Assembly: GCA_964036315.1 (NCBI GenBank)
Contig: OZ038479.1
Location: 61,486,393-61,550,392, forward strand
Direction: 5' to 3'
Source of the DNA: Acanthosepion esculentum
Lineage: Eukaryota > Mollusca > Cephalopoda > Sepiida > Sepiidae
Length of the DNA: 64,000 nt
Shown: positions 20,966-33,794 of the stretch, one piece after another
How positions within the stretch are numbered: position 1 is the stretch's first letter
Layout: each line of letters begins with the position of its first letter
The notes under the pieces: generated by a model
What the model was told of the DNA's origin: nothing
Databases searched by the model: none
The model's input: only the letters and a program-made list of their open reading frames with translations
Position numbers and translations under genes: made by a program

Positions 20966-21491
20966 CCAATAACTTTACATTGGAAAGAAAATCCTATGTT
21001 ACGTGTTTTGTCCTTCGAAAAGATTTATTCAAAACCAAATGATGTTTTTATTGATGGAATAATACATATGTAGGAGAGTGAAGAATATACAACAAACGTC
21101 GATTACATTTCTACATCGAGAATTCAACTTAATGCAGTTTTAATTAAAAGGGAATGTAATTTATTAAGGTGAAATGTATGAAAGACGCACCGATTTCTGA
21201 GTCTGCCACTATAAATTTATGTCCAGAGTCATAGAGGATGTCACTTTTCTTAGCGTAACTGCTGATATTACAATGTGTTTTCTTTTTGCAAACAACAGTG
21301 ACAAAAACACAAAACCAAAAGCAGTATGGAGCTCTTCGGTTAGGTTGTGCACATCGGACGCCCGAAATTTTAAGTTAGGCTTTCCTGTACTCTAGCGTTT
21401 CTCTTAATGCAGAATTATAACCGACGTCAGCTTGTATTTTGTTTCCTTCCCACTACATATATATGATTAAATAAAAAAAAAATCATTATTT

Positions 21492-21530
21492 AATCTGAAG
21501 AAGTCCTTTCGAAAGACGAAACGGGTTACA
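21492..21530 (+). other. Hammerhead-like motif before a (TG)n run
   Basis: tctgaagaagtcctttcg, then aaagacgaaacgggtt: a CUGAAGA box, a hairpin with stem gtc/gac, then GAAAC. It lies ~100 nt upstream of the TG run at 21629-21655. No PLE frame was found upstream. Confidence 0.4.
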
Positions 21531-21625
21531 TAGGATTTTTACCAAAATAGTAAAAATATCATCATAAATATAGTATTTGGAAAATATTTCTAGAGGACAA
21601 ATTTCTCGTCTGAAAGAAACAACGA

Positions 21626-21656
<31 letters not shown>

Positions 21657-22061
21657 GTTCTTTAGGTAAAAAATCCCCAAAGAAAGACAAGAACGGAAAA
21701 ATACTTTAAGAATCCAAAAGTAATTGAATGCCCGAGAACTGAGTCATTGGAAGGAAGGTTAATAAACAGAGAAACTCAATGGTCCCGCAACAGCGCCTGT
21801 TTCACGGTTTCAAGTTTGAAACGCGATGGTTACGCCGGTAGAAATGGCAGTTTTGCTGAGAACTGGTGTTGTGTTCAGCCAATAGCCAGTAGGGCACCGA
21901 AAGTGGTAAGATGATAATTGCCTGGTTACTAAACTTTCCTTGCGAGTCGTCGAAATAATAAGACGTATCTCTGACTGGTGACCTCGATGTCCACTTTTAT
22001 ATTGACATACGCGCTATCCTTGATATTGAGCACTTTAACTCATAAATATAGTATACCTTAA

Positions 22062-22063
<2 letters not shown>

Positions 22064-22123
<60 letters not shown>
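22064..22123. repeat. (TA)n microsatellite
   Basis: Uninterrupted TA adjoining the 3' end of the SINE at 22124. Confidence 0.97.
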
Positions 22124-22127
<4 letters not shown>

Positions 22128-22501
22128 CTGTCCTGTCGTATTCGACGTATGAGGGTCAAGTAGCTCAGTTCGTAGGAACCGACAGTCAGACACCAGCACA
22201 TATGATATGATTATCGTGGAGAAGGCTTTGTGCAGAACCAACGACACTTTTTGAAAGGCCGAATATAGAGCCCCGGTGCACTACGTGCCACAAAGTCCCC
22301 AAACGACCCTCCGCAGGATTTGAATTCAGAGTTGTACTTCCCCTAGAGCAGTTGCTATCCAAGGGTGTAGAACCCAGTCTGTCCTGTTATTTACCCATAG
22401 TTGGAGGGAGAAGAAGGAGATTTTCCAAGGGGATTAGCACGTAAGTGAATGTAATGGATTCGACTGGAATTCGAACTCGGCTCTCAGATTCCTTTCCACC
22501 G

Positions 22502-22505
<4 letters not shown>
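22124..22505 (-). mobile_element. tRNA-derived SINE, family B, long copy 2
   Basis: Same element and orientation as 8500-8912. Shared landmarks include cgacgtatgagggtca, ccccaaacgaccctccgcag, ccatagttggagggagaaga and the B box (antisense gactggaattcgaactcggc). The A-box end is shortened at 22490 and merges into (CT)n. The 3' end abuts the (TA)n at 22064-22123. Confidence 0.8.

Positions 22506-22574
<69 letters not shown>
22506..22574. repeat. (CT)n then (TA)n microsatellite
   Basis: CT run of ~32 bp followed by TA run of ~37 bp. Confidence 0.97.
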
Positions 22575-22576
<2 letters not shown>

Positions 22577-22654
22577 AATAATAAAGAATTAAAATTTTCA
22601 GACACACTGGGTTGTATATCAATATGTTTTGTTTTATTATTTCAATAAGATTCC

Positions 22655-22690
22655 TCGATTAGTTTCGTCCGGCATAGCCTATTATCACGA
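22655..22690 (-). other. Hammerhead-like motif before (TA)n
   Basis: The minus strand reads cgtgataataggctatgcc, then ggacgaaactaatcg: a TGATAA box, a small stem and GAAAC. About 75 nt further, in the same sense, the sequence enters the (TA)n at 22538-22574. Weak match. Confidence 0.35.
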
Positions 22691-23314
22691 GAAAAAATCC
22701 CTGTTTGTTAGTAGTCGTGAACTACATGAGTAAATGACTGTCTCTGAACAAAGTGAACCTTATCTGTTGTTTTTATGGTTAATTTTTGTCAGTCCTTGTA
22801 TTGGTTAATCAGCCTCTTTCAAGTTGTTTATAAAATAGAAGCTGGGAAATTCCCGAGTCTTAGAATTCCTAGCTTGGTCATTTTGACAGTTTCATTGGTT
22901 GCTGAAAATGGCATGTGTATGTTAAGTGTATTTTATCTTTTAGTTTTTTGGGAGTGTGTGTGATGTGTGAATGTGTATATATTTCTGTGAGTGTGTGTAC
23001 TTGTCTGAGACCTCTGTCTGTCTTGTGTGGGTAAGAAATGTGTGTAGAGTTTGATTTATGCGATTATATATTAATTCTGTGTTGTTACATCTGGACAAAG
23101 TGTTTTGAGGCGCAAAATCCATTTGTCTTCATATCCCTCTAGTATTTTAGCTAAGTTAATTTTTTTTGTCTGTCTCTATTTTTTCAATTATTGTGAATTA
23201 TACATGGCTTTTAAAATCATGTTTTTTCTAGGCGAAAACGTTGTTCTACAGGTAATAATCTTTCGTGGAGATAATTATTGATCCGATAATTATTAGTAAT
23301 TGATCCGATAATTC

Positions 23315-23318
<4 letters not shown>

Positions 23319-23373
<55 letters not shown>
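23319..23373. repeat. (TA)n microsatellite
   Basis: Uninterrupted TA. Confidence 0.97.
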
Positions 23374-23377
<4 letters not shown>

Positions 23378-23399
23378 GTAGATATATTCGCCTATGACT

Positions 23400-24600
23400 C
23401 GCTTTACACTCATTCCCCATCTTTTGAATCTGAGTAGAGGTTTATTCATGGTTTCCTCTTTAGAATTGGGTTTCCGGTACCTTCTAAATAATTCTCGTTC
23501 TCTTGCACTCCCAGTATCCCAATTGCATCTAGTGGCATTATCGCCTTGCTTGCAGTGAAATGATTAATAAACAAAAATAAAATAAATATCAACGCATAAA
23601 ATTTTTCAAGATATACACATATTTGTATCAGTAACATATAATATGAAGTAATATATAATGTGAAGTTCATCTTATAATATCTAGCCTTGTTAGAAATATT
23701 GATAATAACTTGTATAGTGGTTTTATTGAACAAACCAACTAAGTGAAACATAAATTGTTTATTTCTAAAATAAAAAAAATATATAAGCCATAAAAACATA
23801 TACTTGATTAATACAATATTTCATATCACTGAATATATGATATTATGATTTTATTATTTGATATGTTAGGTTGGGTTCCTCGACATTCTATAAAATACAT
23901 AATTTTTTTATTCATAGATTTTGTTCGCTTTTAACTGTTTTGATTTTAACGTCAATTATAGCAATTTTTATTGCTTCTTAGAAATCTTCTCTGTTTGAAT
24001 ATAGTTTTCGTCTGAATAATGACGAGTAGGGGATGTGGTGTAGTGCCTACGATATACTAGAGCATTTATTTGTTTTTTTTCATCATTTCACTGCAAGACG
24101 ATAAAGCCACTAAGACGCAAGGGATTACTGAGAATGATAAAACTAAAAAAAAAAAACTTTATTGAGGAGTGATGTCAGTGGAACAAGATTCAAGGAAACA
24201 TACACTCAGAGGTTTTATTCCCGTTGGTGTCAGTCTGAAATTCACATATTCCTGATATACTTTTGTCACTCTTGGCTGATAAAAACATAAAGATGTCACT
24301 ATCTCGAAGATTATCTTTGCTTTGCGGTCCCACTAATAATTCTGTGCGCTTCCCATGGCTGTCACAACTACATTGGCATAGCTACACTACCTCTTTACCT
24401 ATTATCACATATACATTATCCGGCGGAGCTCCTATCTACAAGTAAATGAGGGTGAAACTACTCACTTTACTGTTATCTAAAATTTTCTGATTCTTCAATG
24501 CATCTAATACAATTGATTGTCCATATTTTCATTTTGTTACTTTTACAATTCGCCCACAAACATAAACATATAAACTGATGCAACGTTCAACTTTAAGTTT
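23400..24600. other. No recognisable gene
   Basis: A short piece at 24080-24140 (ataaagccactaagacgcaa) resembles the 3' region of the LINE copy at 52925-53285. Otherwise nothing supported. Confidence 0.4.
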
Positions 24601-24653
24601 GTTTTTATAATTTTTATGACTTCCTTTTATTTTAATGTAAACACCAATCTGTA

Positions 24654-24654
<1 letters not shown>

Positions 24655-24698
<44 letters not shown>
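24655..24698. repeat. (TA)n microsatellite
   Basis: TA run. Short (ACGC)n and CT tracts follow at 24770-24870. Confidence 0.97.
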
Positions 24699-24702
<4 letters not shown>

Positions 24703-25869
24703 GCTTGTCAGTATTTGAAACATAAAATGGACAAATCCGCGCAAACACATAGAAATGTAACTAATATTAGCTCTCTCTCTCTCTTTTTCTCTTTTTTGTT
24801 TCTCGCTTTCTCTCACACGCACACATACATCTAAGCATCTATATACGCACGCACGCACGCACGCACGCACGCACAACTACACTTAAAGAAGTGCGGCGGT
24901 GCAGGGGGGGGGGCAATGATCATCCATTGACCCAGATAAGATAACATTGTTAACGGTGTAGACATGTTGGTAGACACGGCCACATAAACACACCTGTATA
25001 AACACATGCATATATTCATGAGGGTTTTGGTACACCAGCTTCGCCTAGCTACCTGGGGTTTATTTTACACACACGATGAGCCACTCAGTCTCTTTCTAGA
25101 GAAAATTAACATGAGATCTTCAGTAGTAACGTCGAGATGACAGAGAGTTTATCCTTGCCAGCATTAGTACGTGTTCTAATTACAAGAGATTGAGCTTCAG
25201 ATGCCATTGTCGAAAGACACCGTTTACCACGTTCCCCGTGAGTTGCTACCATACTACTTACCTTACAAATGTCGCATTTTTTATTTACTATATAAGAACT
25301 ATAATGCTTTTCGCCATAAACCATATTTGAATAACAAAGGCTGTTTATAAGATTTCCTTTTAATTTGAATTTGAAAGAAGTTTTTTTTCATGTTTATCCG
25401 TATATTTGAAATAGTAACGTATCATGATGGCATTTTGATTCATACGATCGACTTCTATGGATTATCTCTTGTCGAATTTCATAAAGTTTATTAAATCATT
25501 AAGAATAAACCAGGATGACTCAAATTACTATATGGAAAATTGTCTTCAAGTCAAATGTTTCTATCCTGTAAATCATTCTTGGATCAAATCTGCTCCTGCT
25601 CACATAGATATAATTGAATCAATATTAATTCCGCATAATTTATTCCATTTTTAATTCTAATTCTCACTTTTTGATCATGTGATTAGCCGTTGCCACAGAA
25701 GATATAGGTTATAATATGTAATTATAAAAAAATGAAATGATAAAATACAATTTTTTGACAAAATGCGAAAAACGCACCAATTTCGATGGAAAAGATTTAT
25801 CTATTTATGTATTTAAAATGTTTTTTTTTCTGTGTCGCCTTATTGTGCATTTTGGCTATCAGACTGCTG

Positions 25870-26530
25870 TATATATCTTCTGTGATAACGGCTTGTCACA
25901 TGATGAGCCCGAAATGCCACTTGCGGGTCGGGAACACTAAAATCAAGCAGGTGCGAAAGTTTAAAAATCTGGGAAGCGTTTTGACAGGAGACAGTAAGTG
26001 CGACACTGAGATCCGTAGACGTATTGGGATGGCCTATGACGCATTCCAAAAGCTGGACAGAGTATTGCGAGACAGGAGGATTTCTTTGATAACGAAGAAA
26101 AATTATTGAGCTGTTATGTGACATCTGTCCTCCTTTATAGCAGCGAATGTTGGACGGTCTCTTCAAAGATGAAGAAGAGACTCGACGTGAAGTAGAAGGA
26201 TGCTGAGGAAATCATGGACCGAGAGTGTGAGCAGCGATGAGGTCTTAGAGAGGATGCAAAGAAGTAGGAGGCAGCTGAAGTTTCTGGGACAAGTAATGAG
26301 GAAGGAGGGCCTGGAGAATCTGATACTCACAGGTCAAATAGAGGGAAAGAGAGACAAGAGAAATCAACGCATGACATACCTAGCGGGCTTGAGTAAGTGG
26401 ATGACAGAACGTGGTCTGGGGAGTTGGCAGAGGGGCGGCACTTGTTGAGAGCTATAGAGGGAAGTAGAAAGCCATGATCTCCTACGTCCTGAAAGGACAC
26501 GGCACATAGAAAGAAAAAATTTAATTACAT
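25870..26530 (+). pseudogene. RTE-like LINE C-terminal fragment, copy 1
   Basis: The plus strand reads NTKIKQVRKFKNLGSVLTGD, then CDTEIRRRIGMAYDAFQKLD and RVLRDRRISLITKKNY. After a frameshift come SVLLYSSECWTVS and, further on, RQLKFLGQVMRKEGLENLIL and TGQIEGKRDKRNQRMTYL. This is the well-known tail that follows the reverse transcriptase in the endonuclease-reverse transcriptase (RTE-like) LINEs common in molluscs and flatworms. It ends with a tail containing cctgaaaggacacggcac, also seen near 55490. Several stops and shifts; dead, and the catalytic domain is absent. Confidence 0.7.
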
Positions 26531-26539
26531 ATTACCACA

Positions 26540-27550
26540 TACACAACCACACAAAGAACTAGGATTATATGATTCATCCCTAGCCCAAACTTTAGAATGG
26601 AAGTAGGAGTTGTTTCAAACTTGTTACCTGAAATCGTGGCACACATTCAAACGATTATTTTCCCTTTTACAGAAATGATCCAATAATGATCTTCATTGAT
26701 TGCAATATGTTCGTCGTTTCTAATTGATCGTATTTAGTCTTCAAGTAAAGTTTCAATTTCCATTTAGATAAAACACAAAATGAAAAAAGCCTCCATCAAC
26801 ATTACAAAAGTTTCAATTGCAGTTTTCTCCGGAACAAAGTTTACGCACCAACGTGGCTTACAAAACAGGAAAAAATCCACATGAATCACTCCACGTGGAA
26901 AAAGCTCAAAATTGTGTTAACGCGTCGCTTATATGTGTATGTCAGTCTTGCAACATATTTTTGCGACAGCATTTTATTTATATAAATTCATAACATCATT
27001 TATCAGTCATGAAATAGGCCTCCCTTGGTTTCGAAAAGCTTCTGTCAACTTTCAAGTAAACTGAGCATTCTATCATAAAAGAACGATTTCGGTTTTAATG
27101 AGATTAATTTTTCGAGGAATTTTCGATGTCTTGAGCAGAACAAAAGCAAAACCAACAAAGGCGTAGATAAGGAATGCAGCATAAACTAAAATAAGTGATG
27201 TGTGAAGCTGACAGGCTTGAAGCTCCATGATCATCAGTGATGTTGCTTTTGGGTTATCATGCAGCAAAGTCACTTGAATACATTTTCTAAAATGAAACTC
27301 TTTTCTTTTCCAGTGAATTATTCAAATCGACCCGTTGCTTACTGTCGGGTTCCATGTCAAGTTCAAGCAATTTGTAATAAAGACTTCTCTGCGAATTCCA
27401 ACAACCACAGAACTGTTCTTGTTAGATTCGTTTCAAGTTGAGAATTGGAAGGCTTTTCTTGATGTCGTCATGATTTTCTTTATTTCCAATCTTTCTATTA
27501 TATTCCGTTTATTATTACCCGTGACTATCTTGTAAAAAATGGATTCATTC
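26540..27550. other. No recognisable gene
   Basis: One short minus-strand frame near 27073-27273 has a hydrophobic stretch but no family resemblance, so it is not called. Confidence 0.45.
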
Positions 27551-27599
27551 TGTACTAAATAAGAAGAGAAAGGAAGTGTCTTAAATACTGATTGATAGT

Positions 27600-29215
27600 T
27601 CTCCTTGTAGATTCATATAAAATCTGTCCTTTTTTCGTGTTCACCCCAAGCAAGTGAGTAAGACATAACGGATTTGGAAGTATTAGAAAACAGGAACCAT
27701 ACGCAAGAGCGAGAACAAAAGACGAGTAATCAGGGAGACAGAAGATAGCGATTGACATTGCAATTAAATTTTTAAAATTGACTGGAAAGCATGGAACCGA
27801 AGGGAGTTCCAAAAGCAAGAAGTGCGAGGAAAGAAACTGCTATCATAGAACTTACGTTTAGATCTAGCAAACTCAACTGTAAATTAATGAGACCTTGATG
27901 CTAGTGTAGTACTACGCTTAAATTCATAAAGTCTAGGTACCATAGCGAAGAGCTCATCCAAACACTTACCATGAATTATTTATAGAAAATGCACAGAGAG
28001 GCAACATTACGGGGGTGGAAAAGTGTTGAAACTTGACTAATGCATGGAATAATAATGCAAACACAAAATGTACTTAGAATAAAATGTATTGATACAAGAA
28101 AGTGTACACAATATTTACATACAGTCTTTTGTATATTTCTGGGAAGACCGTTCCTGGAGAATGTGTTGACTATGTCGCAGTCGGGCAGAGTCTCTGGTTG
28201 AATCTCTTGATTCGCCTCCCTGTCTTCCCGGTACCAACCATATTTATATCGTCGGTACTCCACTATGCAAATTAGGTGGATCCTACCACAACAAAAAGAG
28301 ACAGAAGCCGAGATACCTAAGTCTACCAATCGTCCATCCTAGTATTATTAGATATGTAAGATAGATTCTGTAGATAAAAATTGTCTCGCACGACACAATG
28401 AACAAACTTTCTTGGCAGCTGACTTAGCAGTGGATTCAATATAGTTTTTTCTCTTCATGTCAGCCCAGAACGTTATTCCAAGAAGGCGCGACGAGACACT
28501 GTCCTACTGATGGAAGGCAGATCAATAGAGAGCAGTGTACTTTTGGAGGCGTTAAAATGAACAAGCCGTCACTTGCCCCAGTTAACATCAGAAGGCCGTT
28601 TTGGCCATCAGCTACCAATTTGACCGTATCAAACTGTTCAGACTTACTATCGAGACAGGAGTAAATGGTTGTGTCATCAGTTCTAACGGGGAAGTTAGAC
28701 AAAGATGTTCCAGTTAAGTCAAGAATAGAGTTTAAAGAGAAATTACGGGCGAAACATTTAGCGTTATCATCAGAATATGTTAACACCTTAAATTGATTGA
28801 AAAGAGGAGGAATAGAAAACTTATTCTTATTTAATACACTATCACAGAGCCACCAGTAATCACGAGAGCCAAAGTTGCTAGATGCAATACGGTACCTCAT
28901 TCCCTCAGCGAAGAGGACACGTTTGCATTTAATATATGCAACCGCAAATTGGCATCTGTTGTGATAGAAACTTTCACGCTGGTATAGCCGGAAATAGTGG
29001 TCTCTGTGGGCTATAGCGGCACAGTATGCTGCTCTGAACCATGAAAAAGACTGAAGTTTCACCTGGTAGTTTCGAGATGGAATGAAAGTATTTATTCCAA
29101 GAGGAAACCTCAGTGTCGCAATTCTCAATATGAAGGTTAAAAATGTTAGTCAAAGTGGCGTTTCGAAGAAAGTCACAAAGTGAATCCCAACCAGCATGCA
29201 ATTTATCACCCCTTT
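27600..29215 (-). pseudogene. Jockey/CR1-like LINE with internal RT deletion
   Basis: The minus strand holds a 222-codon open stretch. It starts in the linker between endonuclease and reverse transcriptase (HRDHYFRLYQRESFYHNRCQ, CKRVLFAEGMRYRIASSNFG, VLNKNKFSIPPLFN). It passes FSLNSILDLTGTSLSNFPVR and then jumps straight to DDTTIYSCLDSKSEQFDTVK, which carries the DD of the catalytic YADD box. Motifs A and B of the reverse transcriptase are therefore deleted nearly in frame. Downstream, frameshifted pieces give STLFHPRNVASLCIFYK (~28030-27980) and FFPRTSCFWNSLPF-like text near 27830-27800. The element ends near 27600. Non-autonomous, but less decayed than its relatives here. Confidence 0.8.
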
Positions 29216-29219
29216 GTGA

Positions 29220-30180
29220 GTTATTTAAAGCCGAAACCTATTCGGATTATAGGCGATCATTTACAGTACCCGAATCCAATCAATGATCTCTAGAAAGAAA
29301 TACAAAGTTCTTCAAATGAAACAGTAGACAAATACTGTGTTCAAAGCAGCCTATACATTATATGTTTATATCAGTCAATCAAACGATGTAAATGGTAAAT
29401 TAAAATTTTAACTTAACATTTAATATAAACAGTTATATTCAAAAGGAGGTTAAAATAAGTGAAATAGATGTAAGTATATTATATATCTATTTACTTAGAG
29501 AAAAAATGATAACTTACTCATGTAAGAAAATGGAAAGAAAAGAAACTGAGTGAAAAAAGAAAGAATGTTTACAAGAAATGATAGAAATAAATCGTTTACT
29601 GACATCCCCACATAGAAAAAGACACGTGTCTATCAGGGATTTTGAAAATTGGTAATCTGTCTATCTGTAGATCTATCCAAGTTTCTTCATTTCGAATTTA
29701 AAAAAAAATCTTTCTTTTTTAGTTGGCCCTCGAAACTAGGCCAAGGACGACAAAAATAACACGAATATAACAAAACTCTTTATTTTTTATATAAGGAAAA
29801 TCGATAACTTCTCCCCTCCATTACAAAAAAAAACCTGACCAAAAAAAATCACCAAAAATTAAAAAAAACATGCTTAGTGAATCAATAAATAAGAAGAAAA
29901 AAAATAAAAAAGCAGAAAACACGTGAAGCAAGATGCAACTGGCATGATACAATAAAACATAAAAAAATTCCCCTATATCGAAAATAAGCAGACGTAGCGC
30001 ACGAAATCAGATAAAAAAATCGCTCGATCAACACTCTACTGTTTGTTGACTCAGCGATTTTCTGCTTCGTTGCAAAATCAGAAACTCCCTCCCTCTTACC
30101 ATTTCCGCTTCCGCTTTTTTCTTGCTTTCCTCCCCACGCACGCTTGCATGTTTTCTCTCCCTACGGCTTACTTCGTCATG
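29220..30180. other. AT-rich, A-rich toward the right; no gene
   Basis: No supported coding feature. Strand composition shifts steadily to A-rich from about 29750. Confidence 0.5.
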
Positions 30181-30239
30181 AGATTTCAAATCGAGCAAGC
30201 AAGCAAGGAAAAGAGAGAAAAATATTTTGATAACTTAAT

Positions 30240-31130
30240 AGTTAAATGAATAAAAACGAATGAAATGATGGCGGAGTTGGATAGACGAAAGACAAAAACG
30301 AGAAGCAGAATAACGAATCGAGGAAATAGAGCGAGTGAGAACTTAAGAGAAAAACATGTAAAAAAGAGAAAAAGAAAGAAGGAAACTAATAAAATACGTG
30401 CAAAATCAATTAAATAAAAGCAGAGAGAGAAGTAAAAAGATCATAAACAAAATAGGAAGAAAATGGAGAACAAATAGCAAAAATAGAATAAAAAGAACAA
30501 AATTTGGGTAAAGGAAAGAAAATAATGAATGCAAGAATAAAATTTCAACTATTGAATTATGAGTAATCATGAATAAAAAAGATTGATAACAAACAGTTGA
30601 AGAAGATAAAGAACATAAGTAAGAAATGAAGAAAAGAGGAAAGCGGATAATGAGAGAGTAATGGAAGGAGAGAGAAAGGAGAAAAAGGAAAGATAAATGA
30701 AAATAAAGTTCAGACGAATGAAAGAAAAAAAGACGTGAAACAGAATGGAAAAGGAAAAGAACAGGAAAAGGGTCAAAAGTACAAATGTTTGTAAACGGAA
30801 AAAAGAATGAGAAGAAAAAGAAAATAACAGAAAACAAAATGAAAATTCTAGCAAAAAAATTCAAAGGTAGAAAGAAAAAAGTATGACAGTGAAGTAGGGA
30901 AAGGTAAAAAAGAAAAAATGGAGACAGAAGGAAAGAGAAAGATGAAGATGTAAGTAATAAAAAAAAAGAAGAAAGCGAGAAGAAAAATCGAAAGAATTAA
31001 GTAGAAATAAAGAAAAATGACAGACAAGAAAATAAATTAATTAAAGAAAGAGTATTTTGTGAACAAAATGCAAGAAGAAACAGTTTTTAGAAATAAAAAA
31101 GAATCTAAACGAGAAACAAAATTATAAAAA
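30240..31130. repeat. ~0.9-kb purine-rich strand-asymmetric block
   Basis: The plus strand is overwhelmingly A and G (runs such as gagaaaaagaaagaaggaaa). It is not a simple repeat. The 152-codon minus-strand frame here is a low-complexity Phe/Leu/Ser string caused by composition and is not a gene. Such tracts can form triplex DNA. Confidence 0.8.
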
Positions 31131-31377
31131 CCATCCCTGAAGAAAGTAAATTCGATCGACTTTTTATATTAATTTCTTAAAGAAAAATGTTTTTTTTCTT
31201 CTATTGATTGTTATTTTATTTATATTCTTTAAAGGATTTCATTGTATGTAAAAGAATGCATGCATTTGTTCGTGCAGACTTGCGTATTGGAGTATAAGTT
31301 TGAGTGAGTTTTTATTGTGATATTTGTACGTATGTATGGTGAGATGAATGTGTGGACACTCTTACATACAAATGCTC

Positions 31378-31378
31378 G

Positions 31379-31461
<83 letters not shown>
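31378..31461. repeat. (CA)n then (TA)n microsatellite
   Basis: About 22 bp CA and 60 bp TA. Confidence 0.97.
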
Positions 31462-31474
<13 letters not shown>

Positions 31475-31729
31475 TACACAGGCAAATATGTATAGAGAAA
31501 TTTCAATATGCTTACAAAATATATAGGTTTGTACAAAATCAAATTTATGAGGTATCTATTGAAGACTAAACACAGAACACTCTCTGTGTATTTGGGAATT
31601 TTGTTGTAACTGTCTTACACAAGATTCATTTTCTGGACAAATCCCAAATATTGTGTAAGTTGAATACAAGCTTGGAATTTATCATTTCCCCCATTATTTT
31701 TATTACATTTATTAGTCGTGGACAAAAAG

Positions 31730-31731
<2 letters not shown>

Positions 31732-31799
<68 letters not shown>
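31732..31799. repeat. (TA)n microsatellite
   Basis: About 68 bp of TA. Confidence 0.97.
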
Positions 31800-31801
<2 letters not shown>

Positions 31802-31869
31802 TTATATAAGAATGTCTTGGTCGACGCATAAACACACATAGACAAATAGGTGAAAGACTGTTAGAGAGA

Positions 31870-32820
31870 GAAAATTAAAAGATTAAATTATCATTATCAT
31901 GAAAAAGACCAACACAGGTCGTAGGTGTTTTGGAATGTGAAGGATGAGTGGCGATATCAAAAGGGCGAGCTAGTATTAGAGAGGTAGAAATTGTACTAGT
32001 TTAACTACTTTAGAGGGAGCCAGATGGTGTCCAAAAATGCTGATCCCTTACCCTAAAACACTTCTGAAACTTAAATTGCCAACATTCCTCAAAGTGCAAG
32101 GGTCAACAAACGGGAACATTAGGGTATCTGAAAAAATTCAGGGACACACCCATTTACGCAAGCAGATACACTTGTGGAATCATTCGCACTTACGATAGTT
32201 TAAAGTGCGAAATAAAATTGGATGTTCATTACTCGTAACTTTACGAACGAAAGAATGAAATATAATTTACGTAAGAGAAAAGCTAAAATGTTTGTTGATT
32301 GAAAGGCAACAAAATTTGATTTTTCAAAAACCTTCCCGTGGAACGTATTTCAACGATAATGAAAGTCGCTGGTTGAAGCTTCAGCGCCAAGGTGAAATTA
32401 TTTAAAATAAATGTAATTATTATTTTTATTATTATAAACAAAATCCGGCCAGTGACATTTTGTTTCTTGTCAGTCTGATTTGACACTTGGAAATTGTATA
32501 TAAAATCGAATTTAGAGGTGAAACGTGAATCTGTAATGATAACTGGCTTGTTGAGCAGAAGAAGACCATTGCTATATTGGAACAGATGCAGAATTAACTT
32601 TCATCAAGGAAAATAATATACGATTGGAAAAACAATGTAATCAAGAAGACAAAGAAAATCCTAACTTATTATTTACCATCGAGACAACCCTCTATTTTCT
32701 GTTATTTTTATATTAAAGTTCAAGCAGAACAAAGCTTGAATACCACTCAAATTAAAGGGTTACTGTTAAAATGATTGTCATGAAGTGGGGGGGGTGATAT
32801 ATGAATGAAAGAGGAGGTGG
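31870..32820. other. No recognisable gene
   Basis: AT-rich; nothing supported. Confidence 0.45.
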
Positions 32821-32829
32821 TAGGATGTG

Positions 32830-33110
32830 ACAATTATAAAGAAGATATATAACAATTCACTCTTGATTTAAAGAGGTTAACAGTGTATTGTTTAGGGAAG
32901 TATATATGTGGAAGTCTGTTCGACAAAGTATTAATAATTTTGGAAAATGCTGTCCGAGTGGAACATTCTCTTTGTTTTTGGAATAAGGAGGAAATGAAAG
33001 TGTTTCGACTCCGTGGAAGTAGCATGATGCATACTAGCAGAAAAGGTGGAACTCATCTGAACATTTATCAAAGAAATAGCGATAGAATAGGGATAGACTT
33101 ATGACGTTGC
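32830..33110 (-). pseudogene. LINE C-terminal fragment
   Basis: The minus-strand frame reads LPRSRNTFISSLFQKQREC, then INTLSNRLPHIYFPKQYTVN and LFKSRVNCYISSL. This is the WNxLPxxxFPxxYNxxxFKxxVxxYL-type LINE tail, with Trp changed to Ser. Five-prime truncated. Confidence 0.55.
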
Positions 33111-33179
33111 ATATGTAGGCGGGGGTAGGGTAAAGAATAGAGAATATATTCCCCCACCTCCGCCAAGACCATGTAGACG

Positions 33180-33790
33180 ATTTTGAACTCTAACCCTAAC
33201 TCTAGCCCTAATAATAATTTAGATAAAATCAGCTAACCACAGTCTTAACACAAATTAATTGAGATAATATCTGCTAACCATATCCCTAATACTAATTAAT
33301 TGAGATAACATCTACTAATAGAGTCATAGCACTAATTAATTGGGATAACATCTGTTAAATCCAGCTCTAAGCCGAAGTAATTCAGATAACAACTTCTAAC
33401 CCTAGAAGTAAGCCCAAGTAATTTAGATACAAATGCTGCCACAACCACTTTCATAAGTAATTCAGAGAAAACTACTGACTATAGTTGTCACAACAATTCA
33501 TTCAGATATAATTTTTTAACTCTAGACTTAATATAAAATAATTCAGAAATTGATTGATAATAAAGCCAAGCCCTAACAACACCGAATCTGTTAAATCATA
33601 ATCCTAAGTAATTAAGATATATGTTAATCCAGTTTGTAAAAAGTAATCCGTACTCTTAACCCTAAGTAATTCAGAAAAGAATAATTAATTGAGATAACAT
33701 CTACTAACAACAATACTAACCCTAAGTAATTCAGATAACATCTGGTAACTCTAGATCTAGTTTTAAATATTTCAGCTGATATCAGATAAA
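33180..33790. repeat. Degenerate ~41-bp satellite with telomere-like units, block 1
   Basis: Approximate unit taattcagataacatctg followed by ctaaccctagccctaaccct and aag. Copies are diverged but in phase, for example at 33257, 33298 and 33339. Each unit contains CCCTAA-type hexamers and a small palindrome cagat-aac-atctg. Small remnants continue at 34275-34325 and 34765-34900, and one unit lies at 41055-41085. Confidence 0.8.
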
Positions 33791-33794
33791 CTTA

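Noticed and set aside
25106..25324. Minus-strand 72-codon frame with a consensus-like splice donor (aaggtaagt)
   Set aside because: A single donor-like site and a short frame without a family match are not enough to call an exon.
27073..27273. Short minus-strand frame with a hydrophobic segment
   Set aside because: Opens with a non-ATG codon, is only 66 codons, and has no recognisable family or flanking signals.
30406..30864. 152-codon minus-strand frame
   Set aside because: Phe/Leu/Ser-rich low-complexity product of the purine-rich plus strand; no domain, start context or homology.
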